Source: Victivallales bacterium
Lineage (GTDB): Bacteria > Verrucomicrobiota > Lentisphaeria > Oligosphaerales > Oligosphaeraceae
Length of the DNA stretch: 14,076 nt
NCBI GenBank assembly: GCA_017615955.1
Contig: JAFZZD010000839.1
Coordinates: 1 to 14,076 of the forward strand
Direction: 5' to 3'
In this document: one piece after another, positions 1 through 7,481 of the stretch
Position numbering within the stretch: position 1 is the first letter of the stretch
How the letters are laid out: every line of letters starts with the position of its first letter
Notes under the pieces: model-generated
Databases searched by the model: none
Told to the model about the DNA's origin: nothing
The model's input: only the letters and a program-made list of their open reading frames with translations
Translations under genes and position numbers: made by a program

Positions 1-265
1 AAAGCCGCATATACTGAAGATTTCTTGGGGAGAAGCACTTGGCTTCAGGCATCTGCATTTTTAGGTCGAGGCTAAGCCGCTTGAGGAATCCGCTTCCCCA
101 TGGCTGGTCTTTCTCCATGCTCACTATGTCCGCGCCAAGGCCGAAATAGAACTTCAGCATTTCGGTGTTAACGGCTACTGCAGCCTTGATTTGGCTTTGG
201 CGATAGCACTTTGAAATTGCTTGCAGCCAAACGGCATAATCGTGTGTGTTTTCAATGTCACTCAT
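1..265 (-). CDS. DUF1016 / YhcG-type nuclease, N-terminal part (runs off window)
   Basis: The reverse strand is open from an ATG at 265 to the window edge, giving 88 residues. They match the DUF1016 N-terminal domain: a helical start (YAVWLQAISKCYRQSQIKAA), then AVNTEMLKFYFGLGADI, the WGSGFLKRLSLDLK segment at about residues 56-69, and the near-invariant FSPRNLQYMR at the end. In this family (E. coli YhcG-like) a PDDEXK nuclease domain follows; it lies outside the window and cannot be checked. Family members often sit inside type I restriction-modification operons and are thought to act in DNA processing or phage defence. The start is supported by GGGAGG at 271-276, 5 nt upstream; an ATG at 270 meets a stop after two codons. 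The stop codon of a decayed upstream reading frame (269-267) lies 1 nt before this start, which suggests old translational coupling. I am confident of the family and unsure of the biological role. Confidence 0.85.
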   Translation of the reverse strand, partial: MSDIENTHDYAVWLQAISKCYRQSQIKAAVAVNTEMLKFYFGLGADIVSMEKDQPWGSGFLKRLSLDLKMQMPEAKCFSPRNLQYMRL

Positions 266-266
266 T

Positions 267-627
267 TCATCCTCCCTTTTTCAAGTAATTGCATTCCTTT
301 GCCTTCTTTCTTGTCGCGTTTTCCGCCAGGACTTCGATTTCATCAATTGGCAAGTGTCGAATGGAGACCATCAAAAAAAAGATGCATTTTCTTTATATTG
401 CCTTCCGAAAAAACAAGTTATCATGGCAGTTCCACTTGCAAACGCTCCAGAAACGCAATTATTGCACCAGAACCCCATTTGGCGTTGCGTGTCTTTTTTG
501 AGAAGTACCTGACGATGAAGCACGGTTTGTAAAATTCATTTACGGCAAAATAGAAGCTTGCCCGCAGTCTGTCTGCCGTGCTCCATAGTCGCTGTTCAAT
601 CGCTTCAATGTGTTCCAGTTATGCCAT
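267..627 (-). pseudogene. decayed type I restriction methyltransferase (hsdM-like) remnant
   Basis: Read leftward, an ATG at 627 gives Met-Ala, then TAA at 621-619, then an open frame to 421 that begins LEHIEAIEQRLWSTADRLRA. The I-E-x-R-L-W-x-x-A-D-x-L-R-A pattern is the usual start of HsdM, the methyltransferase subunit of type I restriction-modification enzymes. The TAA could be a CAA (Gln) codon mutated at one base. Beyond about residue 25 the match fades. The end of this frame (NAKWGSG...FLERLQVELP, then TGA at 423-421) resembles DUF1016 rather than HsdM, so it may be chimaeric. In another frame, 371-267 encodes 34 charged residues ending KKAKECNYLKKGG, stopping 1 nt before the DUF1016 start, as the tail of an upstream operon gene would. 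HsdM needs about 1.5 kb, so more than 1 kb is missing. The N-terminal match is fairly convincing; the tail assignment is inference from position. Confidence 0.5.
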
Positions 628-909
628 TCTTATGAAAAGTTGATTGATGTGTGTTTGCCAAGAAGGTCAAATACAAGTTTATCATTCTTGTGGTGCATTG
701 TTGAACTTGGCACACTGCCATCAAATGTATAATTGGATTACCTACAAGAAAATCCAAGTGGCATTCTAAAAATATAAATGTTTTCCAAAACTCAATTCAA
801 GTACCATATTCTTGAATTGTGCAATAAAATACAGCCATTGTTCAAGTATTCCAGTTAATTCATCATAATATTTATAGAGATATTCAGCATTATAGGTTTG
901 TAAAGTTTT
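628..909. other. AT-rich non-coding stretch with three inverted repeats
   Basis: No credible gene is seen on either strand between the hsdM-like remnant and the AraC gene end. The stretch is clearly richer in A+T than its neighbours. It contains three perfect short inverted repeats: TGGCA-CAC-TGCCA at 708-720, TTGGATT with AATCCAA at 733-739 and 751-757, and a 9-bp pair at 793-819. A weak leftward promoter for the lost restriction operon can be imagined here (TTGGAT, 18 nt, ATTATA in the reverse strand of about 730-757), but support is thin. The stretch is 3' to the AraC gene and 5' to the remnant, so it could hold a terminator for the first and old control sites for the second. Confidence 0.4.
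793..819 (-). terminator. 9-bp inverted repeat, possible terminator of the AraC gene
   Basis: CAATTCAAG at 793-801 and CTTGAATTG at 811-819 are perfect inverted arms around a 9-nt loop, about 90 nt beyond the stop of the leftward AraC gene. The stem is A+T-rich and is followed on the reverse strand by AGTTTTGG, which is only a short T run, so as an intrinsic terminator it would be weak. A regulator binding site is an equally fair reading. Confidence 0.25.
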
Positions 910-1734
910 TCATAGAAGGAGTGCTTGTTTCCTATATGCGGCGGGTCCAATTCCGTAGAATTTTTTGAATATTCTGCTGAAATTATAGCGGTCCGAATAT
1001 CCTGCCTCCTGTGATATTTCCTTGATGGAGGCATTTGTGAACCGCAGTGCGTCTGCGCACATCTGCATTTGCCTTGTTCGTTGGAAGGCGCGTGGGGCCA
1101 TGCCTGTCTGAATTTTGAAAAGACGTTCAAAGTTAGGTTTTGACATGCCGATTTTACTTGCCACGTATGCATTGTCAATCATTGCCATTGGTTGTTCCAT
1201 ATAGATTTCCAGTGAGCGCTGAATTCTGTGGTCCATGTCGTTTGGCACTGCTTGCTGCAATTCAGCCTCGGGCAAATCTGCAAATGCAGAAAGGACCATG
1301 GCAGTTGATAGCCAGGAAATGCGCTGTCCAAGCTGCCCACTGGCAAGGGCATTGCACAATTCTTCTAGCAAAACTGCATTTTGTCTTACGATGCATGGCC
1401 TTCTATGCATGAAGAAAAAGTTCTCTTCCAGCGTGAAATGAATGAACAAATGATTCATTGCCCCATTGTTGTAAGTGCTGTATTGTGTGAAGGGCGGAAT
1501 TAGCATGCAAGTTTCTCCCAAAAGTGGATAATCCATTCCATTGCATCTTATACCGCTGGCTTCACTGCCTGAATTGCAGTACAAATGCCAGAAATATTCG
1601 CAGACATTGACATTGTTCCAATTGTTGAATTTGGTTATGTAGCCAGTCCTAAGCACATTGACATGGCAGACAGGTAGAATGGAACAGACATTTTCATTTT
1701 CTGTGTGGATCTGCAGATTGCTGTTTTGATACAT
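910..1734 (-). CDS. AraC-family transcriptional regulator
   Basis: This 274-residue protein has the AraC layout: an N-terminal cupin-like sensing region (about residues 10-110, with the segment YPLLGETCMLIPPFTQYSTY at about 69-88) and a C-terminal pair of helix-turn-helix motifs. The first is at about residues 188-209 (VASKIGMSKPNFERLFKIQTG) and the second at about 236-258 (SIKEISQEAGYSDRYNFSRI), followed by the typical FKKFYGIGPAAYRK end. Proteins of this type usually bind a sugar or related ligand and activate an adjacent catabolic operon. The gene is divergent from the glycan cluster that starts near 1901, so it is the likely regulator of that cluster. The open frame extends upstream to 2034, but that stretch has no domain, overlaps the oxidoreductase gene and lacks a good ribosome site. 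The ATG at 1734 has GGAGGT 8 nt upstream and puts the start just before the sensing domain. The ligand is unknown. Confidence 0.9.
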   Translation of the reverse strand: MYQNSNLQIHTENENVCSILPVCHVNVLRTGYITKFNNWNNVNVCEYFWHLYCNSGSEASGIRCNGMDYPLLGETCMLIPPFTQYSTYNNGAMNHLFIHFTLEENFFFMHRRPCIVRQNAVLLEELCNALASGQLGQRISWLSTAMVLSAFADLPEAELQQAVPNDMDHRIQRSLEIYMEQPMAMIDNAYVASKIGMSKPNFERLFKIQTGMAPRAFQRTRQMQMCADALRFTNASIKEISQEAGYSDRYNFSRIFKKFYGIGPAAYRKQALLL

Positions 1735-1742
1735 TGCGTATG

Positions 1743-1748
1743 ACCTCC
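1743..1748 (-). promoter_or_regulatory. ribosome binding site that fixes the AraC gene start
   Basis: The reverse strand reads GGAGGT here, 8 nt before the ATG at 1734. This is the only strong Shine-Dalgarno site in the upstream open frame and argues against the longer starts at 1857 or 2034. Confidence 0.7.
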
Positions 1749-1761
1749 ATTTTGTGTCATT

Positions 1762-1789
1762 AAAATAGTTTCCGTATGCTGCCATGCAA
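1762..1789 (-). promoter_or_regulatory. possible promoter of the AraC gene
   Basis: On the reverse strand, TTGCAT (1789-1784) and TATTTT (1767-1762) are separated by 16 nt, a plausible sigma-70-type pair. It would start transcription shortly before the ribosome site at 1748-1743. This rests on pattern only, and such pairs arise often in A+T-rich DNA. Confidence 0.3.
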
Positions 1790-1841
1790 ATATACTTTAA
1801 TAGAAAAAGACATTTTTTTGCAGAAAAAATAGTATGGCGGA

Positions 1842-1893
1842 TGAAGTTTTTTTTCATATAATTACCTTGTTTGAAAGTAGTTTCATAATTTCC
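1842..1893 (+). repeat. imperfect tandem repeat in the divergent promoter, candidate operator
   Basis: Two similar blocks lie 30 bp apart, at 1842-1866 and 1872-1893. Both begin TGAA, pass through a TTTCAT or TTTTCAT core and end in AATT-A/T-CC. Each is also internally symmetric (ATGAA with TTCAT at 1841-1857; TGAAA with TTTCA at 1872-1885). About three helical turns between copies suits binding of a regulator to one face of the DNA. The first copy overlaps the TATAAT, so it could equally be a repressor site. Chance symmetry in A+T-rich DNA is not excluded. Confidence 0.3.
1857..1862 (+). promoter_or_regulatory. consensus -10 element ahead of the glycan cluster
   Basis: A perfect TATAAT lies about 40 nt before the first start codon of the oxidoreductase gene. 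The region 16-18 nt further upstream (around 1833-1840) has no recognisable -35 box. A good -10 with a poor -35 is what one expects of a promoter that depends on an activator such as the divergent AraC protein. The whole 1735-1900 stretch is the shared divergent control region. Confidence 0.35.
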
Positions 1894-1900
1894 TCTTGGA

Positions 1901-4306
1901 ATGTCCCAAATGAAAGGTACTATGCAAAGCGTAAAAGCTAAAAATATAGGTGTGTTTGACGTAGCTGTCTTTGGCAGTTCCATTGCAGCGTATGAAAAGG
2001 CGCTGGAATGTGCTAATGGCGGGCAAAAGACCATACTTGTCGGAACGCAGCCATTTCCATTGTGGGAAATTTCTGGCAGATGGGAATATGGAAGGTATCC
2101 ATGGCATGAAATTTCTGGAATGGAGGCATTGCCTGCGCACGGAAAATGGCCATATCCCTCTGAAGTGAAAAGAGCCGCGCTTCACACTCTGGCATACGCT
2201 GGGGTTCAGTATATTGGCGGAGCATTGCCTATATGCAGACAAGAAAATAGCGTTGCCTTTGTCGGCGCTGGCGGTGCGTATTGCCTTTGTGCATCAAACT
2301 TGTTGGATATGGCTTTGGCTTCCTTGCTGACGCAGCCGCTTAAGCTGTTGCGTGTGCCTAAAGATGCCGATTGGGATTGGGATGGCCTGGGTTTGAAACT
2401 CGTTGGAGGGGACAGTGAAAGCGAGGCGCTTGCCTTCTCCAGCAATGAAGGTGATTGTGCTTTGGCCTGCATTGAAACAATTAAATGCCACATGGAGAAA
2501 GGAAAAAGTGGCATGAGGCGCATCTTGCTTGAACCACGTGAATTCGGGGAGGAATATGATGTGCTTGTGGCTGGCGGCGGAACATCTGGCGCAGCTGCCG
2601 CTATCGCCGCCGCACGTGAAAAGGGGCGTGTTCTTCTGCTGGAGCGCGAGCTTTCCCTGGGAGGTTTATCCACGAACGGCAGAATCACAAACCACTATCA
2701 TGGCAATAGAGTGGGATTTGCAGCGGAGATTGACAGATTGGCAGCTGCATATTCATACGGAAAATTCAATGCGTACCAGGGAAGCTGGGCAGTGGAGGCA
2801 CGTAAGAAGGCGCTTATGGAACTTGCCACTGACGCAGGAGTTCATGTCTGCCTTCACCAGGAATGTTTTGGCGTATCAAAGGAAGGAAGAAATGTGACAG
2901 GCGTACTTGCGGCGACGCTAGAGGGACCATGTCTGCACAGGGGCAATGTCATAATTGATTCCACAGGCAACAGTGACGTCGCAGCTGCGGCCGGGGCAAA
3001 ATGCATGTTTATCCACAAGGAACCTGCACTTCAAGGTACAGGAGTGCCGAAATTGGTTCCAGGGCAGGAAAACAGCAACTGGGATTTCACGTTCACATCC
3101 AATTCAAATATCCTTGACATATCCCGGACACTGCAATTGGCGACAGAAATCCATAAATCATGCTTTGATGTGCAAAATAACATCGACAGCCGTGAACGCC
3201 GCAGGATAGTTGCCGATTACAACCTAAAGGTAGAGGACGCATATAGCGGGCGTTGCTTCAAGGACTGCATCACACGCTGCTTCAGCAGGTTCGATACGCA
3301 TGGATTCATGACCAATGCATTTTTCGAGTTGCTGCAGCCCTCTGGAGAACCCAGGCATGTGGAACTTCCATATTCCGCACTGCTGCCAGCGAAAGTCGAA
3401 AACATAATATGCACAGGTCTTGGCATCGGGGCTGACAGGGATGCAATGCCATTCATAAGAATGCAGCCAGATGTCCTCAACCAGGGATATGCGGCTGGAA
3501 AAGCCGCAATGCTTGCCGTGCGTGGAAACACCACGCCCCGTAAAATCAAAATTGCGAAACTGCAGAGATTGCTTGTAAAGGAGGGGATTCTTCCCAAGGG
3601 CTATGACAGGCACGCAGATATGGTTCCCGTATTCAAACCACTGCCAATGGATGCGCAGAACATACATGAATGTGTCGCCGCAATAATGCTTAGACCTGGA
3701 CTTTACCTGAAGGAATTGAAGCAACGCTTCACAGAAAGCCAGGATTTGCGAATTGCACAGCTTCTTGCAATACTGGGGGATGAAATGGGCGCGGGTTCAC
3801 TGGCAAAAGAAGTTGAGAATGTCTCCTTCAAGGAAGATTTGCCTGGCTGGAACTATACTGGGATGGGACAGGCTGGACGCTGCGCCAGCAGAATAGACAA
3901 CATTCTGCACACTATGTCAAGGCTGTCCAAGCCATACGCGGCCCAAGGCGTCGCATTTCGCCTGAAGGAACTTGAACCAGAAACAGCATTTTCCCATTTC
4001 AGAAGTGTTTGCAGCTATCTTATGGTGTTCCCCTCTTCAAAATCAGCACCAAAGCTGGCAAGGCTTCTTAAGGCATTGTTGGAGAAGCCCATACCCAAAC
4101 CCGCGACGCCCTTGGATACATGCTACAGAAACTGGCGGTTGAAATGCTTCTACACGGCGGGTGCCCTTCTGAAATGCAAACTGGATTCCAAGGAGGCAAG
4201 GGAATTTCTTGAAGACTGCATAGCCTCAAATGAGGCTGGTTTCAGTGAATGCGCAACAAATTTAATTGATAATGAAATATGTCAAAACATTAATGGTGAG
4301 GATTGA
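1901..4306 (+). CDS. FAD-dependent oxidoreductase with degenerate N-terminal half
   Basis: This 801-residue protein has a canonical FAD-binding Rossmann motif in its middle, not at its start: [14 protein letters not shown] with G225-x-G227-x-x-G230, followed by the [18 protein letters not shown] segment typical of the FAD_oxidored family. A second FAD contact region is at about 501-540 ([12 protein letters not shown] to [12 protein letters not shown]). Residues 18-50 form a similar strand-helix-strand unit ([18 protein letters not shown]) but lack the glycine motif. Residues about 600-790 look helical and HEAT-like. No signal peptide is seen, so it is probably cytoplasmic. Relatives are common in carbohydrate clusters of Lentisphaerota and Planctomycetota; the substrate is unknown, and oxidation of a sugar or polyol is only a guess. 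It is first in the cluster and ends 4 nt before the next gene. The start is uncertain: 1901 has a weak ribosome site, while the ATG at 1922 has AAAGGT just upstream. Confidence 0.85.
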   Translation: MSQMKGTMQSVKAKNIGVFDVAVFGSSIAAYEKALECANGGQKTILVGTQPFPLWEISGRWEYGRYPWHEISGMEALPAHGKWPYPSEVKRAALHTLAYAGVQYIGGALPICRQENSVAFVGAGGAYCLCASNLLDMALASLLTQPLKLLRVPKDADWDWDGLGLKLVGGDSESEALAFSSNEGDCALACIETIKCHMEKGKSGMRRILLEPREFGEEYDVLVAGGGTSGAAAAIAAAREKGRVLLLERELSLGGLSTNGRITNHYHGNRVGFAAEIDRLAAAYSYGKFNAYQGSWAVEARKKALMELATDAGVHVCLHQECFGVSKEGRNVTGVLAATLEGPCLHRGNVIIDSTGNSDVAAAAGAKCMFIHKEPALQGTGVPKLVPGQENSNWDFTFTSNSNILDISRTLQLATEIHKSCFDVQNNIDSRERRRIVADYNLKVEDAYSGRCFKDCITRCFSRFDTHGFMTNAFFELLQPSGEPRHVELPYSALLPAKVENIICTGLGIGADRDAMPFIRMQPDVLNQGYAAGKAAMLAVRGNTTPRKIKIAKLQRLLVKEGILPKGYDRHADMVPVFKPLPMDAQNIHECVAAIMLRPGLYLKELKQRFTESQDLRIAQLLAILGDEMGAGSLAKEVENVSFKEDLPGWNYTGMGQAGRCASRIDNILHTMSRLSKPYAAQGVAFRLKELEPETAFSHFRSVCSYLMVFPSSKSAPKLARLLKALLEKPIPKPATPLDTCYRNWRLKCFYTAGALLKCKLDSKEAREFLEDCIASNEAGFSECATNLIDNEICQNINGED

Positions 4307-4310
4307 GACA

Positions 4311-4961
4311 ATGAAAACGCAAAGAATGAGTTTTACCTTAATTGAATTGCTGGTGGTAATCGCGATAATCGCCGTGCTTGCGGCAATGCTGCTGCCTGCC
4401 TTGAGCAAGGCACGGGCAAAGGCGAGGCAGACAAGCTGCACCAACAATCACAAGCATATATCAATGGCTTCAATCATGTATGCGGATGATAATTCTGGCA
4501 TGCTTCCGATGTGCTACTACAAGGCACCTTCTGGCACAGAGACGTTTTGGCGCGGCTTCATTGCCAGCTACTACAGTCCGATAGAAAGCTATAAATACAA
4601 TTCCTGGTTTCCCTGTGCTGCATTTCCCCAGGATGAGCATTTGGCGGTGGGCTGGAATATTTACCTAGGGTACTACAATAATGGCAATCCAATCAGCCCT
4701 GACTGGAGAAGCCACAACCAGACTGAAATCGGCTCACCATCCGCGCATGTTTTCTGCCTGGATTCAGTTCTGTACAAATTCTCTCAATATGGCGTAAGTT
4801 TTGTGGATAAGGAGAATTCATACACACAGCAGAAGACCCATGTCACTTTCCCGCATGACGACAAGACCATAGGCGGCTTTATGGACGGTCATACGGAAGC
4901 TCTTTCACAGCAGCAATTCATGGGCGTCAAAGACAACATGGTTTACAATCTCTCAAAATAA
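4311..4961 (+). CDS. pseudopilin-like protein with prepilin leader and H-X9-DG motif
   Basis: This 216-residue protein starts with a short basic leader, MKTQRMS, then [18 protein letters not shown], the hydrophobic helix of type IV pilins and type II secretion pseudopilins with Glu12 at position +5 of the mature form. Cleavage by prepilin peptidase would fall between Ser7 and Phe8; the usual residue there is Gly. After [14 protein letters not shown] comes a soluble domain that ends with H182-x9-D192-G193, the H-X9-DG motif of pseudopilin-like proteins greatly expanded in Lentisphaerota and Planctomycetota. It probably sits in the inner membrane facing outward, perhaps forming a surface or secretion fibre; the exact role is unknown. 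The ATG at 4311 was chosen because GAGG lies 9 nt upstream and the longer frame from 4266 overlaps the previous gene and would add an odd leader. The gene is 4 nt after the oxidoreductase and 18 nt before the DUF4838 gene, so it is clearly co-transcribed. Confidence 0.9.
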   Translation: MKTQRMSFTLIELLVVIAIIAVLAAMLLPALSKARAKARQTSCTNNHKHISMASIMYADDNSGMLPMCYYKAPSGTETFWRGFIASYYSPIESYKYNSWFPCAAFPQDEHLAVGWNIYLGYYNNGNPISPDWRSHNQTEIGSPSAHVFCLDSVLYKFSQYGVSFVDKENSYTQQKTHVTFPHDDKTIGGFMDGHTEALSQQQFMGVKDNMVYNLSK

Positions 4962-4979
4962 TGATCATGGAGAAAGGCA

Positions 4980-7418
4980 ATGAAAAAGACTTTGGCCTGT
5001 CTGCTGGTGCTTGTGGGAATACTGTGTGGTGTGCCTATTGACTGGAATAATCCTGCTCTTAATCCCATCAAGGCTGAAAAACATGGAAGTAAAATTGTAC
5101 ATACCTTGTTTGAAAATGGAAAGAGTGACTGCGTAATTGTCATTCCTTCAAAAACGGAGGATTTGGCGTTTCCCTGGCTGGCGACAGTTCCCTCCGCCAC
5201 CAAAAACAAGCCAGAATACAATGCAGGAGTTGCAGGATATGCAGCAATGGAATTCAGACAATTCCTCAAAGCCGTTTCGGGCGTGGAATTGCCAGTGATT
5301 GTTGGAGACATCCAAATACCTGATGGAAAATATCCCATATTCATAGGCTCCAGTGCCATGACGGCCAGGCATGGTTTCACAAACGACGGCGCCAAGGAAG
5401 AAGGCTTTGTCATAAAGGTTGAAAACAAGGGAATGTGCATTCTTGGGGCAGCGCCGTGTAATAGCCCTCATGGACAGTATAAGGGCGAATATGGCGTGAT
5501 TTTTGGCGTATATGACTTTTTGGAGCGTGCGCTGGGTCTCAGGTTCTTCTATCCAGGTCCAGATGGCACCATAATCCCCCGCTTGGACAAGCTGGAGCTT
5601 CCGGAAATCTCATATCAGGACGCACCCGATCTGTCCTTGCGCATAATGTACTCCCTGTACAGTAGAAACCTGCCTGGCTATAAGGACGTGGATACAATGA
5701 AAATTGCACTGCGCTACAGGGCTGGCGGGCATGGCGAAGGCTCATCAATACTGCCTGGCCACTGGCGGAAAACTGTCGAGCTGGGTATGGCGCAGGCTGT
5801 GCAGGCGGACGGATGCCCCATAAAGACATATCCGCCCATGCCATGCTTCAGCAATCCCAGAACATTGGAGGCATATCTTGAAAATCATGGAAAATACAAT
5901 AACACATACCATGTATTGCCGCCTGACCACGCAATCAAATGCCAATGTCCATTTTGTGCGCCGTTATACAGAAAGGATGTCCCGTTTCATGAAATGGCAT
6001 CTGGCGTATATGATTCGTTTATAAAGAGGGCGGCGGAAGCCCTGAAAAAAGAGAAGCCGAATGCACTCTTGTTTTTCACTGCCTATTACAACTACGTTTC
6101 CCCAGTCGAGAATCTGGTATTGCCAGACAATACCAAGGCTCAAATATGCCTCATGTATGGGCAAAGCCTGTATCATGACCCGAGAATAAAGAATATCACC
6201 CGTAAGTGGATACGTGATTGGAATCGCATAACGGGGAAGCCAGTCAATGTATATGTCTATCCCAACTGGCCTGGCATAGCCTATAGTCCTTTCCCCAGGC
6301 AATATTACCACAATCTCAAGGCATTTTTCCAGGAGAACAAAGGTCTTGTGGACGGTGTCTTCAGCGATGGTCCCAATTCAGGCGGCGTAGATGCCATTGA
6401 AGGTGCGCCATACGCATTTGCCTTGCCTACATTGTATTGTGAGTTCAGGCTGATGTGGAACGCCGATTATGACGTGGATGCGGGTGTGCTGGATTTCTGC
6501 CAGAAGATGTATGGTCCTGCCTGGAAGCCGATGCACGAGATTTTCACGGGAATTGCGGAATTGTTTGAAGGCAGGAGGACCGTAGGACTTGACGGTGTCA
6601 TGCACCTTGGTGAATACGAGGCTGGGCAAATTGCAAAGAAGGACTTGTACACAAAGATAATAACGCCAGATGATGTCAAAAAAATCAAGGAATGCCTTGA
6701 AAAGGCTTATTCAATGGTGGCGAAGGACAGTCCCGAATGGCGGCGAATTGACTTGCATGGCCGTACATTGAGCCTGTTTTTCATAGATTATGAGCAATTT
6801 CATAAACCAGAGGCCAGCACCAGTAAAAAATGCCTAGTGGCAAAATTCCCATTCATGATGAAGATTGAGGACAAGGCAGCGTATGCAGGATGGGAAAAGG
6901 TCAAGCCGTATGGTTTTGTGAATGCGTATCTTTCTCATGGACCAGAGCCGCCTCACGCAACAACAGTCCAGTTTGCATATGACAAATGTGGAATACTGTA
7001 TCGTTTTGTGATGCAGGAGCCAGATATGAAAAACGTTTTCATAAGCCCAAAGGAGCTTATCTGGGATGGTGATTGCCTGGAGGTCTTTACTGAATATGCC
7101 CCAGATGTCATATACCAGACCATATTCAATGTCAATAATGACATGTATGATTCCTTCATTGGAACGCCTCGCAAACGTGCAGGCGGGCCACTTCGCCATA
7201 TTGAAAAGAAGGATGATTCCTGGATATTGACGCTGTATCTGCCATTCTCCACATTGGATGCCTCCATACCATTCACTGGAGACAACATTGTGCACTTCAA
7301 TGCTGCTCGTACACGCAAGCAAAAAGGCGGATACAGGCATATTTCCAGGTGGAACACAACTTTTGCAAGAGCCCATGCGGACAAGGATGCCTTTGGCACA
7401 CTTGTCTTTGAAAAGTAA
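4980..7418 (+). CDS. secreted DUF4838 protein with C-terminal CBM9-like domain
   Basis: This 812-residue protein begins with a Sec signal (MKKTLACLLVLVGILCG); the cysteine is not in a proper lipobox, so it is probably periplasmic or released rather than a lipoprotein. Residues about 80-205 resemble the alpha-glucuronidase-like N-terminal domain (AAMEFRQFLKAVSGVELPVI, then GVYDFLERALGLRFFYPG). Residues about 210-490 are the DUF4838 domain, with the cysteine cluster CQCPFC at 321-326. The C-terminal part, about 640-812, looks like a family 9 carbohydrate-binding (DOMON-type) beta-sandwich with WDGDCLEVF and DSWILTLYLPFSTL. DUF4838 proteins are frequent in glycan clusters and are presumed to bind or cleave polysaccharide, but I know of no settled activity. 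It is the only exported enzyme-like product in the cluster, so it may meet the polymer first. The ribosome site GGAG lies 7 nt before the start. Confidence 0.88.
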   Translation: MKKTLACLLVLVGILCGVPIDWNNPALNPIKAEKHGSKIVHTLFENGKSDCVIVIPSKTEDLAFPWLATVPSATKNKPEYNAGVAGYAAMEFRQFLKAVSGVELPVIVGDIQIPDGKYPIFIGSSAMTARHGFTNDGAKEEGFVIKVENKGMCILGAAPCNSPHGQYKGEYGVIFGVYDFLERALGLRFFYPGPDGTIIPRLDKLELPEISYQDAPDLSLRIMYSLYSRNLPGYKDVDTMKIALRYRAGGHGEGSSILPGHWRKTVELGMAQAVQADGCPIKTYPPMPCFSNPRTLEAYLENHGKYNNTYHVLPPDHAIKCQCPFCAPLYRKDVPFHEMASGVYDSFIKRAAEALKKEKPNALLFFTAYYNYVSPVENLVLPDNTKAQICLMYGQSLYHDPRIKNITRKWIRDWNRITGKPVNVYVYPNWPGIAYSPFPRQYYHNLKAFFQENKGLVDGVFSDGPNSGGVDAIEGAPYAFALPTLYCEFRLMWNADYDVDAGVLDFCQKMYGPAWKPMHEIFTGIAELFEGRRTVGLDGVMHLGEYEAGQIAKKDLYTKIITPDDVKKIKECLEKAYSMVAKDSPEWRRIDLHGRTLSLFFIDYEQFHKPEASTSKKCLVAKFPFMMKIEDKAAYAGWEKVKPYGFVNAYLSHGPEPPHATTVQFAYDKCGILYRFVMQEPDMKNVFISPKELIWDGDCLEVFTEYAPDVIYQTIFNVNNDMYDSFIGTPRKRAGGPLRHIEKKDDSWILTLYLPFSTLDASIPFTGDNIVHFNAARTRKQKGGYRHISRWNTTFARAHADKDAFGTLVFEK

Positions 7419-7481
7419 AAATCGTGCAAATTGAAGACACTAACACTGCTCCTGCAGAAAAGCCTACATAGGAATTGAATA

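Noticed and set aside
221..532. Rightward open frames of 70-103 residues in the left region
   Set aside because: They lie antisense to the DUF1016 start and the hsdM-like remnant, have no recognisable domain or ribosome site, and three overlapping frames are open at once, as in decayed DNA.
1735..2034. N-terminal extension of the AraC protein up to position 2034
   Set aside because: It would overlap the oxidoreductase gene by over 130 bp, adds no domain, and the ATG at 1734 has a strong ribosome site.
4980..5034. Lipoprotein signal in the DUF4838 protein
   Set aside because: The cysteine near residue 16 is preceded by Gly-Ile-Leu, which does not fit the lipobox; an ordinary Sec signal is the better reading.
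4943..5440. Long reverse-strand open frame within the DUF4838 gene
   Set aside because: It is fully antisense to a well-supported gene and its translation matches no family I recognise.
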